From: Planktothrix paucivesiculata PCC 9631
GTDB taxonomy: Bacteria; Cyanobacteriota; Cyanobacteriia; Cyanobacteriales; Microcoleaceae
Reading direction: 5' to 3'
DNA: 64,000 nt
Assembly: GCF_900009265.2 (NCBI RefSeq)
Contig: NZ_LR735026.1
Location: forward strand, 432,070-496,069
Numbering within the stretch: the first letter of the stretch is position 1; the number at the start of each line of letters is the position of its first letter. Position numbers and translations under genes: made by a program. This document shows positions 28,458 through 37,765 of the stretch, piece after piece. A model generated the notes under the pieces. The model searched no databases, was not told the DNA's origin, and worked only from the letters and a program-made list of their open reading frames with translations.

Positions 28458-30293
28458 TTAACCTTCGGTTTCATCCGGTTGCAATTCCTTGACTTTTTGA
28501 AAGGCGGCAACGGCTGCTTCTGTTTGTCCTAAATCCTGTAATGTCAGACCTTTATTATACCAAACATCGGCATCATCCGGTTGCAATTCTAGGGCACGAT
28601 TAAAGGAAATTAAAGCATCTTCTAATTGTCCTAAATTGAGTTGTGAAATGCCTTGGTTATATAAAGCATTAAAATAATTAGGCTCTAATTGAATCGCCTG
28701 TTGATAGGATTCTAAGGCTTCTTCTAGTCGTCCTAAATCCGATAAAGCGTTTCCGCGATTATTCCAAATATAGGGATCATTGGGTTCTAAATCAACGGCA
28801 AGTTGATAGGATTTTAAGGCTTCTTCCATATTATCTAAAACTTCTAAAACACTACCTCGATTATTCCAAGCATCTGCATACTCAGGTCGCAGGATAATCG
28901 CCTGCTCAAAGGATGATAATGCTTCTTCTATTCTCCCTAGACTTCTGAGGGTATTACCTCGATAAAACCAAACACAAACATTATTAGGTTGTAGCTGAAG
29001 TATCTGATCAAATAAGTCTAAAGCTCCTTGAAAGTCTCCGGCTTCATCTTGTTTAATGCCTTGATCAAACCATTCTTTAACTTCCGGTGAATTTTCCTCA
29101 ACTATTGGAGTTTCTTCGGGAATAATTTCGGGTTGGTAACTAACGGGAGTTTCCTGAATAATTGGAGTTTCTTCAGAAATTATATCCGGTTGGTAACTAA
29201 CGGGAGTTTCCTGAATAATTGGGGTTTCTTCAGGAATAATTTCCGGTTGATAACTAACGGGAGTTTCCTCAACTATTGGGGTTTCTTCAGGAATAATCTC
29301 CGGTTCGTTACTAACGAGAGTTTCTTGAATAATTTGGGTTTCTTCAGGAATAATCTCCGGTTGATAACTAATGGGAGTTTCCTCAACAATTGGAATTTCT
29401 TCAGAAATTATATCCGGTTGGTAACTAACGGGAGTTTCCTCAACTATTGGAGTTTCTTCAGGAATAATTTCCGGTTGATAACTAATGGGAGTTTCCTGAA
29501 TAATTGGAGTTTCTTCAGGAATAATTTCCGGTTGGTAACTAACGGGAGTTTCCTGAATAATTGGGGTTTCTTCAGGAATAATTTCCGGTTGGTAACTAAC
29601 GGGAGTTTCTTCAACTACTGGAGTTTCTTCGCGAATTATATCCGGTTGATAACTAACGGGAGTTTCCTGAATAATTGGAGTTTCTTCAGGAATAATTTCC
29701 GGTTGGTAACTAACGGGAGTTTCCTCAACTATTGGAGTTTCTGCTTCTGTTGAATTGGTGACACCATCCCCAATAAATTCCGCATTAATAATCGGAGAAA
29801 CTTCAATATTGTTAGAAGGATTGACCGGAGTAGCAACCCTCAACCCATCCTCGAGAAATTCTGCATCAATTATCGGTTTAACCTCATTAATATCTGAGGT
29901 TGTAATCTCATTTTCTGGAGTTAACTGGGCTAAGATACTTCTACCAATACTTCCTGCCACATCTCCCAAATCACCGACATCCAGACCCGCTAAAAATACC
30001 ATACGTCGTGCGAGTTCTTCGTGTTGGCTGGGTGTTTCCTGTAGACGGGTTCCAAACCGCTCTAACCAAGCCACTAACTCTGTTTCTTGCACCCGATTAC
30101 CTATTAACCATCCTTTGATTTGTCCCCGACTGCTGGCGGGTTGTAAGGTGTCCAACAGTTGCAGAAATAGGGCTTCATATTCCGTATCTGTCCGAGTTGG
30201 AGTCGTCTCGACGGAGGGCGATGGAGGAGTAGGTTGTTTCCCGAACAGGCGTTGAATCAGTCGTTTGAAAAATTGAATAATTCGGCGTAGCAT
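28458..30293 (-). CDS. TPR protein with minisatellite-encoded ETP repeats
   Basis: Protein of 611 aa. The N-terminus is basic and helical (LRRIIQFFKRLIQRLFGK), then a region (about 40-190) with a helical fold of unknown type. The middle (about 190-400) has roughly 11 copies of a 19-aa unit rich in EETPIIQETPVSYQPEIIP. The C-terminus carries about six TPRs with typical YRGNTLRSLGRIEEALSSFE units, probably for protein-protein contacts. The repeat block is the DNA minisatellite at 29100-29745. Function unknown. Confidence 0.8.
   Translation of the reverse strand: MLRRIIQFFKRLIQRLFGKQPTPPSPSVETTPTRTDTEYEALFLQLLDTLQPASSRGQIKGWLIGNRVQETELVAWLERFGTRLQETPSQHEELARRMVFLAGLDVGDLGDVAGSIGRSILAQLTPENEITTSDINEVKPIIDAEFLEDGLRVATPVNPSNNIEVSPIINAEFIGDGVTNSTEAETPIVEETPVSYQPEIIPEETPIIQETPVSYQPDIIREETPVVEETPVSYQPEIIPEETPIIQETPVSYQPEIIPEETPIIQETPISYQPEIIPEETPIVEETPVSYQPDIISEEIPIVEETPISYQPEIIPEETQIIQETLVSNEPEIIPEETPIVEETPVSYQPEIIPEETPIIQETPVSYQPDIISEETPIIQETPVSYQPEIIPEETPIVEENSPEVKEWFDQGIKQDEAGDFQGALDLFDQILQLQPNNVCVWFYRGNTLRSLGRIEEALSSFEQAIILRPEYADAWNNRGSVLEVLDNMEEALKSYQLAVDLEPNDPYIWNNRGNALSDLGRLEEALESYQQAIQLEPNYFNALYNQGISQLNLGQLEDALISFNRALELQPDDADVWYNKGLTLQDLGQTEAAVAAFQKVKELQPDETEG
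29100..29745. repeat. 57-nt tandem repeat (about 11 units) inside the TPR gene
   Basis: Period of 57 bases encoding a 19-aa unit; each unit contains GGGAGTTTCCT followed by AATTGG-type variants. The unit length is in frame, so copy-number change would not shift the reading frame. Unit-to-unit differences are few. Confidence 0.85.
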
Positions 30294-30467
30294 AAATAGA
30301 CTCAGAAAATATAGTTGTTAGTGAAATGCTGGACAAAACCACCAGGATATCGGACATAATACACCGTTTTGATCTCAATCCTGATCCACTAATATTCAAA
30401 GGTTAACCTCTCACTCTCTGGGGTCAAAAAGAAAATATCTGTTTTATCCTCCTATTTGTGGGGGAGT

Positions 30468-30749
30468 TCAGATCATCCGCAATAAACCCTGTTGACCCAG
30501 GAGCATTTCTCGTAACAAACTAAATAGTCCCACCCAAATAATCGGGGTAATATCAACTCCTCCTACTGGCGGAACAATTTTGCGGGTAAGGACTAAAAAG
30601 GGTTCGGTGGGCCAAACAATTAGGTTAAAGGGAAAACGCTGTTGATTGACTTGGGGATACCAGGTGAGGACAATTCGGAAAATAAATAAAAAGGTCATCA
30701 AACCCAGAATTAAACCTAAACCCCACGTTAAAATCGTTGTAGTCTCCAT
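30468..30749 (-). CDS. YggT family membrane protein
   Basis: 93-aa YggT/YlmG (CCB3-like) protein with two hydrophobic segments around a loop carrying the family pattern FRIVLTWYPQ, PTEPFL and PPVGGVDITPIIW. Plastid and cyanobacterial homologues are linked to thylakoid or cytochrome biogenesis and nucleoid partitioning, but this copy is uncharacterised. ATG at 30749. It stands alone, upstream of psbX on the other strand. Confidence 0.85.
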   Translation of the reverse strand: METTTILTWGLGLILGLMTFLFIFRIVLTWYPQVNQQRFPFNLIVWPTEPFLVLTRKIVPPVGGVDITPIIWVGLFSLLREMLLGQQGLLRMI

Positions 30750-30910
30750 AGGATCAGCAAAAATATTTTAAGTTTTGTTACCGTTTACCCGATCAATTGT
30801 AACGGTTTTGGGAAGTTTTCTGAGAAACAGACGAATACCTTCTCAAGATTGTGAAATTTTGTTAAACTGGTAAACCAAGAAATCATTCTAAGACAAGGAT
30901 CGCATTTGTT

Positions 30911-31030
30911 ATGACACCTTCATTAATGAACTTTTTCTATAGTTTGCTGGCCGGAATCCTGATTGTGGTGATTCCTGCAACTATCGGTCTGCTCTTTATC
31001 AGCCAAAAAGATAAAGTCATTCGTTCCTAG
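30911..31030 (+). CDS. psbX: Photosystem II protein X
   Basis: Single-helix photosystem II subunit of 39 aa: [20 protein letters not shown], then [19 protein letters not shown]. The ending VGL/IGL-ISQKDK is the PsbX signature. It sits at the PSII edge near cytochrome b559 and affects quinone exchange. AAGGA at about 30895-30899 gives a ribosome binding site. It is too short to be noticed by length alone. Confidence 0.93.
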   Translation: MTPSLMNFFYSLLAGILIVVIPATIGLLFISQKDKVIRS

Positions 31031-31090
31031 ACTGGTGATCTGGAAACGGGTCTAGGTAGACTTGCCAAAATCCTGGTTAAACCTATAGAC

Positions 31091-31134
31091 TTAGGGGCTA
31101 AGAATCAGAATTATCTCTGAATCGATAGCCCTTA
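31091..31134. terminator. Imperfect hairpin downstream of psbX
   Basis: Arms TTAGGGGCTA-AATCAGA and TCTGAAT-TAGCCCTTAA pair with small bulges. It lies 60 bases after the psbX stop and ends in TGTTTATTGTT, so it is a plausible but not classical terminator. Confidence 0.4.
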
Positions 31135-31230
31135 ATGTTTATTGTTGCCAAAATACCCAGCCCCAAGCACCGATCAGTAGAGATTTTCAAAAGAAATCGC
31201 TAAGATAGGACTGGCATAGGAGAAAAAATA

Positions 31231-32103
31231 ATGGTTAATTTAGGTTTAAATTTCAGCAGCTTAGTGGGCATTGCCCTCGCGGTTTCTGGTGCTGGATTAT
31301 ATTTCCTGCGTTCTTGGCGGCCAAAACTAGCACGGGATCATGATATTTTCTTTGCCGCCATTGCGTTACTCTGTGGCGGGATTCTGTTGTTTCAAGGATG
31401 GCGACTTGATCCCATTCTAGCCTTTGGTCAATTTTTATTAACTGGAAGTGCAGTTTTCTTTGCGGTGGAAAGTATTCGCCTCCGAGGAATTGCCGTTGTC
31501 CAAGCTAAGGAACGAGGGCCAATTGTTGACGACGAACGCTATGTCAGTGACGTTTATCGGGTGGATGCAGAATTAGACGAACTCGAACCAACGGACGAAT
31601 ATATGCCCCGGGCTCGTCAAATTCGCGGGAGTCGTGATACTCGTTTAAGTAGAGCAGATAATTATGAGGATGATACGGTTCGTCGGCGTCCCTCTAGCCG
31701 CAAAAGCACCACCGTTGATTATCCTCCCTCGGCCGAACGTCCTCGCAAACGTCGTCCCAGTCCAGAATCTCGTCCCGAATCTCGTCCAGAATCTCGTCCC
31801 GAATCTCGTCCCGAATCTCGTCCCGAACCGACCTCGGATTGGGGAGAACCCCCTAGGGAACGGGAACCAAGACCTCCTAAAAGTCGCTCTAACCGCCCAC
31901 CCGCATCGCCTGCGATAGATCGAGAGGATTGGACAACTTCTGCTTCTGATGCACCCCGGTCTCGCCGTCGTCCCTCTGCTTCTTCGGAGTATCGCTATTC
32001 TGAAGACCGTCGGGTGAAAGACAATTCAACGGATTATGTTGAATATCGACCTGTAGATTATTCTGATGATGAGGTTGATAGTTCTTCCAATTTTGAACGA
32101 TAA
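31231..32103 (+). CDS. ycf66: Ycf66 family protein
   Basis: Cyanobacterial and plastid Ycf66 protein of 290 aa. The N-terminal 90 residues hold three hydrophobic helices and the family stretch FLRSWRPKLARDHDIFFAAI plus LLFQGWRLDPILAFGQFLL. The tail is long, charged and probably disordered, with a tandem RPES unit repeated five times (in-frame 12-nt repeat near 31757-31826). Its role is unknown, probably in the thylakoid membrane. GGAG precedes the ATG at 31231. Confidence 0.9.
   Translation: MVNLGLNFSSLVGIALAVSGAGLYFLRSWRPKLARDHDIFFAAIALLCGGILLFQGWRLDPILAFGQFLLTGSAVFFAVESIRLRGIAVVQAKERGPIVDDERYVSDVYRVDAELDELEPTDEYMPRARQIRGSRDTRLSRADNYEDDTVRRRPSSRKSTTVDYPPSAERPRKRRPSPESRPESRPESRPESRPESRPEPTSDWGEPPREREPRPPKSRSNRPPASPAIDREDWTTSASDAPRSRRRPSASSEYRYSEDRRVKDNSTDYVEYRPVDYSDDEVDSSSNFER
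31757..31826. repeat. 12-nt tandem repeat in ycf66
   Basis: About five copies of TCTCGTCC(C/A)GAA encode ESRP units in the tail of Ycf66. In frame, so copy change is tolerated. Confidence 0.75.
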
Positions 32104-32187
32104 AACCCCTAAAAAATCAATCAAGGGTTTAGGAATTAGGTATTAGGGTTATATTGTTTCCCTACCTAGTTCCTAATTTTTTTAAAA

Positions 32188-32226
32188 TAGGTAATGGGTA
32201 ATGAATGGGTAATGGGTAATGGGTTA
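32188..32226. repeat. GGTAAT(G) short tandem repeat
   Basis: Several copies of TAATGGG follow one another before the end of the GNAT gene. Between convergent genes; probably slippage-prone spacer DNA. Confidence 0.5.
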
Positions 32227-32658
32227 TTAACAATCCCAAGAATTAGGGATTTTTTCTTGAGTCATTAACTTAACATTATCCGATACATTAAACCCTAATT
32301 TATTATAAAAATCAACCATTTCTGGTAAACAGATTAATAGAAATAATTCAACCTCTTGTAAATCGGGATGAGTCAGAATTTCATGGATTAATTGTTTCCC
32401 TAAACCTTGATTTTGATAGGAACTCTCCACTAAGACATCCCAAATTGTGGCTCGATAAACATAATCAGTTAAAATTCTGGTAAAACCAATTAATTTTTGA
32501 GTTTGATCATCGATTAAACCGATAATAATATCAGAGTGAGTTAACATTTTCTGGATATCTTTTAAGGTTCTCTGATGACTCCACCATCCCAGTTGATAGA
32601 GTTGCTCTAAATCTTGTATTTGGGTGGGGGTTAAATCCTGAACGACAAGAATAGACAA
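32227..32658 (-). CDS. GNAT family N-acetyltransferase
   Basis: 143-aa acetyltransferase fold. The acetyl-CoA loop is visible as VESSYQNQGLGKQLIHEIL (Q-x-x-G-x-G/A pattern) and is followed by the beta-bulge strand VELFLLICLPEMVDFYNKLGF. The substrate cannot be deduced. It starts 14 bases after lpxB on the same strand, so it is likely co-transcribed, though not obviously linked in function. Confidence 0.8.
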   Translation of the reverse strand: MSILVVQDLTPTQIQDLEQLYQLGWWSHQRTLKDIQKMLTHSDIIIGLIDDQTQKLIGFTRILTDYVYRATIWDVLVESSYQNQGLGKQLIHEILTHPDLQEVELFLLICLPEMVDFYNKLGFNVSDNVKLMTQEKIPNSWDC

Positions 32659-32671
32659 GGCAATTCTCCTT

Positions 32672-33889
32672 TTAAATATTATCTGACTCTGATCTCAATT
32701 TTACACTATTCAGAATTTTTAAAGCCGCGCGATCGCACACTCCTTCCTCTCCCAGTGCTTGTTTCATCTGTTGATAGTGATTTAATATTTCCTGTCGTTT
32801 GGGTTGATTTGTGAGTAATTCTATTGCTTCTCGTACAATATTTTCGGGGGTTACTTCTTCCTGTACCAGTTCAGGGACGATGGCTTGCATTTGTACTAAA
32901 TTAGTAGGGGATATAAACGGAACTGAAAAGTTTAAGAAACGACGAACCAGCCAAGCGGTTAAATTACTTACCCGATAAACCACAACTTGGGGAACATTTA
33001 ATAAGGCAATTTCTAAGTTAACGGTTCCTGATTTGGTAATTGCTAAATCTGCGGCGGATATCACTTCTAAAGTTTGATAATTTTCGGAATTTGTGGAAAC
33101 TAAAACTGCATTTAATTGATAGTTTTTAATGGCGGTTTCTATGACGTTATGATATTCGGGTAGAGACACCGGAATCCAAAATTTAACCCCGGGAATTTTA
33201 TCTTGAATTTGTTTAGCAGCTTCTAATAATATCGGCATTAAATATTTGATTTCTTGCCATCGGGATGCCGGAAGTAAAGCGATCGCAATTTCATCCGGTT
33301 CTATCCCCAATTTTATCCGAGATTCTGCTCTACTAGGAGCCCCTTTCATCCGGTCTAATAGGGGATGACCCACCCAAGTCACCTTCGCACCTTTCGATTG
33401 AAAATAACGGGCTTCTTCAGGAAAAATTGCTAAAATTTCGTCGGTTAACTTAACAATTTTTTCCGTACTCTTTGAACCCAATGACCAGACCCATTCTTGC
33501 GGTGCAATATAATATAAAATCGGCATCTGGGGGAAGTGATTTTTAATAAAATTTCCGATACCAATATTCGGCCCCATATAATCAATTAAAATGACGATAT
33601 CGGGAGGATTACTTTTTAAATATTGTTTGGTTTTTTGCTGAATTAAATAAGTGGGAATAATATAAGGAATAGATTCTAAAAGCCCAACGGAACCAATTCC
33701 GGTAGTATTGCCTAATAATAATGCTCCGGCTGCTGCCATTTTTTCCCCGCCTAATGCTATAATTTCTATAGGGATATTCTGATTTTTGGCTTGTCTGAAT
33801 AAGGCTTCAATTAACATTGATCCTTGTAAATCGCCAGAGACTTCTCCCGTACTTATAAAAATCCGAATTAGGGTTTGATTGGGAAGCAT
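32672..33889 (-). CDS. lpxB: Lipid-A-disaccharide synthase
   Basis: Glycosyltransferase (GT19) of 405 aa joining UDP-diacylglucosamine and lipid X in lipid A synthesis. It begins with the family stretch RIFISTGEVSGDLQGSMLI, has GIGSVGLLESIPYI and PILYYIAPQEWVW, and ends normally. Cyanobacteria keep the early lipid A steps. A GNAT gene follows 14 bases downstream. Confidence 0.93.
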   Translation of the reverse strand: MLPNQTLIRIFISTGEVSGDLQGSMLIEALFRQAKNQNIPIEIIALGGEKMAAAGALLLGNTTGIGSVGLLESIPYIIPTYLIQQKTKQYLKSNPPDIVILIDYMGPNIGIGNFIKNHFPQMPILYYIAPQEWVWSLGSKSTEKIVKLTDEILAIFPEEARYFQSKGAKVTWVGHPLLDRMKGAPSRAESRIKLGIEPDEIAIALLPASRWQEIKYLMPILLEAAKQIQDKIPGVKFWIPVSLPEYHNVIETAIKNYQLNAVLVSTNSENYQTLEVISAADLAITKSGTVNLEIALLNVPQVVVYRVSNLTAWLVRRFLNFSVPFISPTNLVQMQAIVPELVQEEVTPENIVREAIELLTNQPKRQEILNHYQQMKQALGEEGVCDRAALKILNSVKLRSESDNI

Positions 33890-34163
33890 TAGAACTCAAT
33901 AGTAAATAATTTGGGAACGGATTAGATCGGTTTTATTCATAACCTAACCCCAGATTATAGCTGTTTATTGAGTCCCTGCTGAGTTTTCCTAAAAATTTGA
34001 TGATTCCGATGGGCTAAAAACGATAAAATCACAATTCACCAACGAAAATTGTAGCTTCTCCTACGGTCGTTTTGAGACTGTCAAAAAGTGTTCTGGCTCA
34101 GGAACGTTTATAATCAAAATCGGGTCTTAGTGAGTATATCCAATTAATAGTCTAAGTCAAATA

Positions 34164-36680
34164 ATGACAATTTTATTTATGAACTCTTTATCAAATATAG
34201 CCGGACTTTCCTTGGGAATTATAATTTTTAGTGGTTTAAATTTTATGGGAAATACTACTCCAACTTTTGCGAGTTTACCTCAACAGTTGAATCGTCAATC
34301 ATCAGTATTGAAATTAGCACAAATTCCTGAACAACCCTCGGATAAAGTATTAGGGGGTTTATATGTTCAATCTGCAACTCAAAGCCAAGTTTTTCCCCTC
34401 AAACAAACCCAAGTTAAGGCTAAAATTTCCGGGAATATTTCACAGGTTGAAGTCTCTCAAACCTTTGAAAATCCTTTTAAAGAACCTTTAGAAGCGATTT
34501 ATGTATTCCCTCTCCCCGATCAAGCCGCCGTTGATGAGATGGTGATTAAAATCGGCGATCGCACCATAAAATCCAGAATTGAAACCAGAGAAGGCGCGAA
34601 AGAAATCTATCAACAAGCTAAGGCTCAAGGTCGCACCACAGCTTTATTAGAGCAGGAGCGAGATAATATCTTTACTCAATCTCTTGCTAATATTCAACCC
34701 GGCGAACAAATATCCGTAACAATTCGCTATATTGATCAATTAAAATTTGAAGGGGGAAACTATGAATTTGTGTTTCCGATGGTAGTTGGCCCCCGTTATA
34801 TTCCGGGTGAATTAGTTAATAAAAATCAACCCAATACTAATCAAGTTCCCGATGCGGATCGGATCACGCCTCCCATTATTGACCGAGAAACAAAATCCCC
34901 CCATAAAATTCAAGTTGATCTGGAAATTGATGCCGGGGTTCCGATTGAAAATGTTCGTTCAACTTCCCATAAAATTATTACCCAACAGCAGGGAAATCGG
35001 ATATTTGTTAGTTTAGATCAATCCGATCAAATTCCTAATAAAGATCTAATTCTAAGATATCAAATTTCAGGAGAAAATACAAGGGCAACGGTATTAACAG
35101 AAGCGAATCAACAGGGGGGACATTTTGCCGCCTATTTGTTACCCGCAATTAGTTATAATCCTAATCAAATTATTGCGAAAGATGTTATTTTTCTGATGGA
35201 TACTTCCGGTTCCCAAGAAGGTGAACCGCTCAAAAAATCTCAAGAATTAATGAAACGATTTATTCAAGGATTAAATCCCGAAGATACTTTTAATATTATT
35301 GATTTTGCCAATACCACCAATACCTTATCAGAAACTCCCCTAGAAAATACCCCCGCTAACCGACAAAAAGCGATCAATTATATTAATCAATTAGAAGCTA
35401 ATGGGGGGACAGAATTATTAAATGGAATCCAGGCGGTTATGAGTTTTCCCTCTCCCTCCAAAGGTCGCTTACGCAGTCTGGTTTTATTAACCGATGGATA
35501 TATTGGAAATGATCAGGAAGTAATTGCAGAAGTTCAAAATAAACTTAAACCCGGGAATCGATTTTACGCCTTTGGGGTGGGAAGTTCTGTTAATCGATTT
35601 TTACTCAATCGTTTGGGAGAAATTGGCCGGGGAACCACCCAAATCGTGCGTCAAGATGAACCGACAGAAACCGTCGTAGAAAACTTTTTCAAACAGATTA
35701 ATAACCCGATTTTAACCGATCTGGAAATCACTTGGCAAGGGGAAGGATTAAAACCTGAAATTTATCCGATCAGCTTATCGGATTTGTTTGATAATCAACC
35801 CTTAGTATTATTTGGGCGTAAAGTTGATCGGCGTAATGGCTTATTAAAAATTACCGGAATAACCGCAAAAGGCGATCGCTATGAACAAACATTACCCGTT
35901 AATTTTCCTGAGATAAATAATAACGAATCAGGTAATATTGCCATTGCTAAATTGTGGGGACGGGCGAGAATTAAAGAACTAATGAATCAAATGTTTTCTG
36001 GGGAAACAAAATCGGGTGTTGAAGGGGTAACACGCACCGCTTTAGCCTATCAATTACTATCTGAATATACCGCTTTTGTCGCCGTGAGCGAAGAAGTGAG
36101 AGTCGATCCCAATGGAACCCGTCAAACCGTAGAAGTTCCCCTAGAATTGCCCGAAGGAGTGAGTTATGATGGTATTTTTGGCACTCCAGAAATATCTCAA
36201 TTGCAATCAGCAAAACCCATGAGTTTAGGACGAACTCGTTCTGCATCTGGTTTGAATAATTATGGGAGTCAACGTAGTCCAGAAATTGCGCCCGCTCCCT
36301 CAATATTATCAGGATCAGATCTATTACCGACAAGACTTACTACATCGAAAAATACGGCTTCTACTATTACCGTCGTTCAACTGACTGGAATTAGCGATCG
36401 CACCTTAATTGATGACCTCAACCGTTATTTACAAGGGTTAAATTTAGCCGATCAAATCAATGGAAAAGTGACTTTTGAAATGATTATTGATCAAGGCAAT
36501 GTCCAACGAGCTATTTTTGATGATGTTGACTCTGATCTGAATGTAGAGAATAATCTCAAACAGGCTATAATTATTGATCAAATTCGGCGATCGCTCCTAA
36601 CTTGGCAACCTTCTAAACCCGTGACTGGAAAACTTAAAATCACCTTAGAATTAAAAGCAACACCATCCCCAACTCCATGA
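34164..36680 (+). CDS. VIT and vWA domain protein, secreted or membrane-anchored
   Basis: Protein of 838 aa related to inter-alpha-trypsin-inhibitor-like bacterial proteins. N-terminal hydrophobic leader (about 8-36, ending PTFA), VIT domain (about 62-195, with PLEAIYVFPLPDQAAVDEM), and vWA domain with MIDAS DTSGS at 346-350 and AFGVGSSVNRFLLNRLGEIG. A C-terminal part (about 730-830) resembles TonB-like folds. Probably a metal-dependent adhesion or surface protein. It overlaps dusA by four bases, so the two are transcribed together. Confidence 0.85.
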   Translation: MTILFMNSLSNIAGLSLGIIIFSGLNFMGNTTPTFASLPQQLNRQSSVLKLAQIPEQPSDKVLGGLYVQSATQSQVFPLKQTQVKAKISGNISQVEVSQTFENPFKEPLEAIYVFPLPDQAAVDEMVIKIGDRTIKSRIETREGAKEIYQQAKAQGRTTALLEQERDNIFTQSLANIQPGEQISVTIRYIDQLKFEGGNYEFVFPMVVGPRYIPGELVNKNQPNTNQVPDADRITPPIIDRETKSPHKIQVDLEIDAGVPIENVRSTSHKIITQQQGNRIFVSLDQSDQIPNKDLILRYQISGENTRATVLTEANQQGGHFAAYLLPAISYNPNQIIAKDVIFLMDTSGSQEGEPLKKSQELMKRFIQGLNPEDTFNIIDFANTTNTLSETPLENTPANRQKAINYINQLEANGGTELLNGIQAVMSFPSPSKGRLRSLVLLTDGYIGNDQEVIAEVQNKLKPGNRFYAFGVGSSVNRFLLNRLGEIGRGTTQIVRQDEPTETVVENFFKQINNPILTDLEITWQGEGLKPEIYPISLSDLFDNQPLVLFGRKVDRRNGLLKITGITAKGDRYEQTLPVNFPEINNNESGNIAIAKLWGRARIKELMNQMFSGETKSGVEGVTRTALAYQLLSEYTAFVAVSEEVRVDPNGTRQTVEVPLELPEGVSYDGIFGTPEISQLQSAKPMSLGRTRSASGLNNYGSQRSPEIAPAPSILSGSDLLPTRLTTSKNTASTITVVQLTGISDRTLIDDLNRYLQGLNLADQINGKVTFEMIIDQGNVQRAIFDDVDSDLNVENNLKQAIIIDQIRRSLLTWQPSKPVTGKLKITLELKATPSPTP

Positions 36681-37672
36681 ATATTCCGCCCTCAATTTCA
36701 CCCTTAAATCAGGGTTATCCCCTCAGTATTGCACCGATGATGGATCGCACCGATCGCCATTATCGCTATTTTATGCGACAAATTACCCGGCGAACTTTGC
36801 TCTATACCGAAATGGTGACAACGGCGGCAATTTTACATGGAGATCAAGAGCAATTATTAGGATTTTCTCCCGAAGAAAAACCCATTGTATTACAGTTAGG
36901 AGGAGATAATCCGAATCATCTGGCAACTTGTGCCAAAATAGCCGAAGATCGGGGATATGATCAAGTTAATTTAAACGTGGGATGTCCCAGTGATCGGGTA
37001 CAAAATGGCAATTTTGGGGCGTGTTTAATGGCGCAACCCGAGTTAGTAGCTCAAGCGGTGGAAGCTATGCAAAAATCGGTTAATATTCCGGTGACAATTA
37101 AACAGCGAATTGGCATTGATGACCAGGATAAATATGAAGATATGGCACATTTTGTGAGAATAGTTGCTAATGCTGGATGTAAACATTTTACGGTTCACGC
37201 GCGCAAAGCTTGGTTACAGGGTTTAAGCCCTAAAGAAAACCGCACTATTCCCCCCTTAAGATATGAAGAAGTTCATCGTTTAAAACAAGAGTTTCCCCAT
37301 CTATTTATTGAAATTAATGGCGGGTTTAAAACCTTAGCAGAAGTCAAAGATCAACTACAATTTGTTGATGCTGTAATGATCGGACGTGCTGCTTATGATC
37401 ACCCCTATTTGTTTGCAACGGCGGATCAAGAAATCTATGGGGAAAAAACTCCCCCTTTCACCCGTCAGGAAGTCATAGAAGCTATGTATCCCTATCTTGA
37501 ATATTGGTTACAAAAAGGGGTAAAATTAAATAGTATGACCCGCCATTTTTTAGAGTTATTTGCCGGACAACCGGGAAGTAAAGCCTGGAAACGTTATATT
37601 AGTGAAAATGCCCATTTAACTAATGCTGGAATAGAAGTTCTTCAGCAAGCATTAAAGCAAGTTCCATTGTAG
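36677..37672 (+). CDS. dusA: tRNA-dihydrouridine synthase A
   Basis: FMN enzyme of 331 aa that reduces U20/U20a in tRNA. Signatures: SIAPMMDRTDRHYRYF, LQLGGDNPNHLATCAKI, LNVGCPSDRVQNGNFGACLM (active-site Cys) and FTVHARKAWLQGLSPKEN, matching DusA. It begins inside the stop of the VIT/vWA gene (ATGA overlap). Its own stop lies inside a GTAGGGG palindrome. Confidence 0.94.
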   Translation: MNIPPSISPLNQGYPLSIAPMMDRTDRHYRYFMRQITRRTLLYTEMVTTAAILHGDQEQLLGFSPEEKPIVLQLGGDNPNHLATCAKIAEDRGYDQVNLNVGCPSDRVQNGNFGACLMAQPELVAQAVEAMQKSVNIPVTIKQRIGIDDQDKYEDMAHFVRIVANAGCKHFTVHARKAWLQGLSPKENRTIPPLRYEEVHRLKQEFPHLFIEINGGFKTLAEVKDQLQFVDAVMIGRAAYDHPYLFATADQEIYGEKTPPFTRQEVIEAMYPYLEYWLQKGVKLNSMTRHFLELFAGQPGSKAWKRYISENAHLTNAGIEVLQQALKQVPL

Positions 37673-37696
37673 GGGTAATTCATGAATTACCCCTAC
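37669..37696. repeat. GTAGGGG...CCCCTAC palindrome, copy 2
   Basis: Perfect 28-bp palindrome (GTAGGGGTAATTCA and its exact complement). It contains the dusA stop codon and lies between the convergent dusA and cobW genes. Confidence 0.8.
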
Positions 37697-37719
37697 ATTT
37701 AGGGTTACATTCCCAAATT

Positions 37720-37731
37720 TGCGTAAGTCCT
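37720..37731. repeat. Solo TGCGTAAGTCCT end
   Basis: One copy of the MITE terminus TGCGTAAGTCCT just after the palindrome. No partner end was found nearby, so it is probably a remnant. Confidence 0.5.
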
Positions 37732-37765
37732 GAAAGATTAACTTTAACCCGCCCCTACGGGGTAT

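Noticed and set aside
29100-29745. Possible CRISPR-like array
   Set aside because: Units are adjacent with no unique spacers and encode protein repeats in frame.
29133-29753. 206-aa frame antisense to the TPR gene with NGSFLNNWSFFRN repeats
   Set aside because: It is the complement of the 57-nt minisatellite; the repeat keeps the opposite frame open. The TPR gene on the other strand has clear domains.
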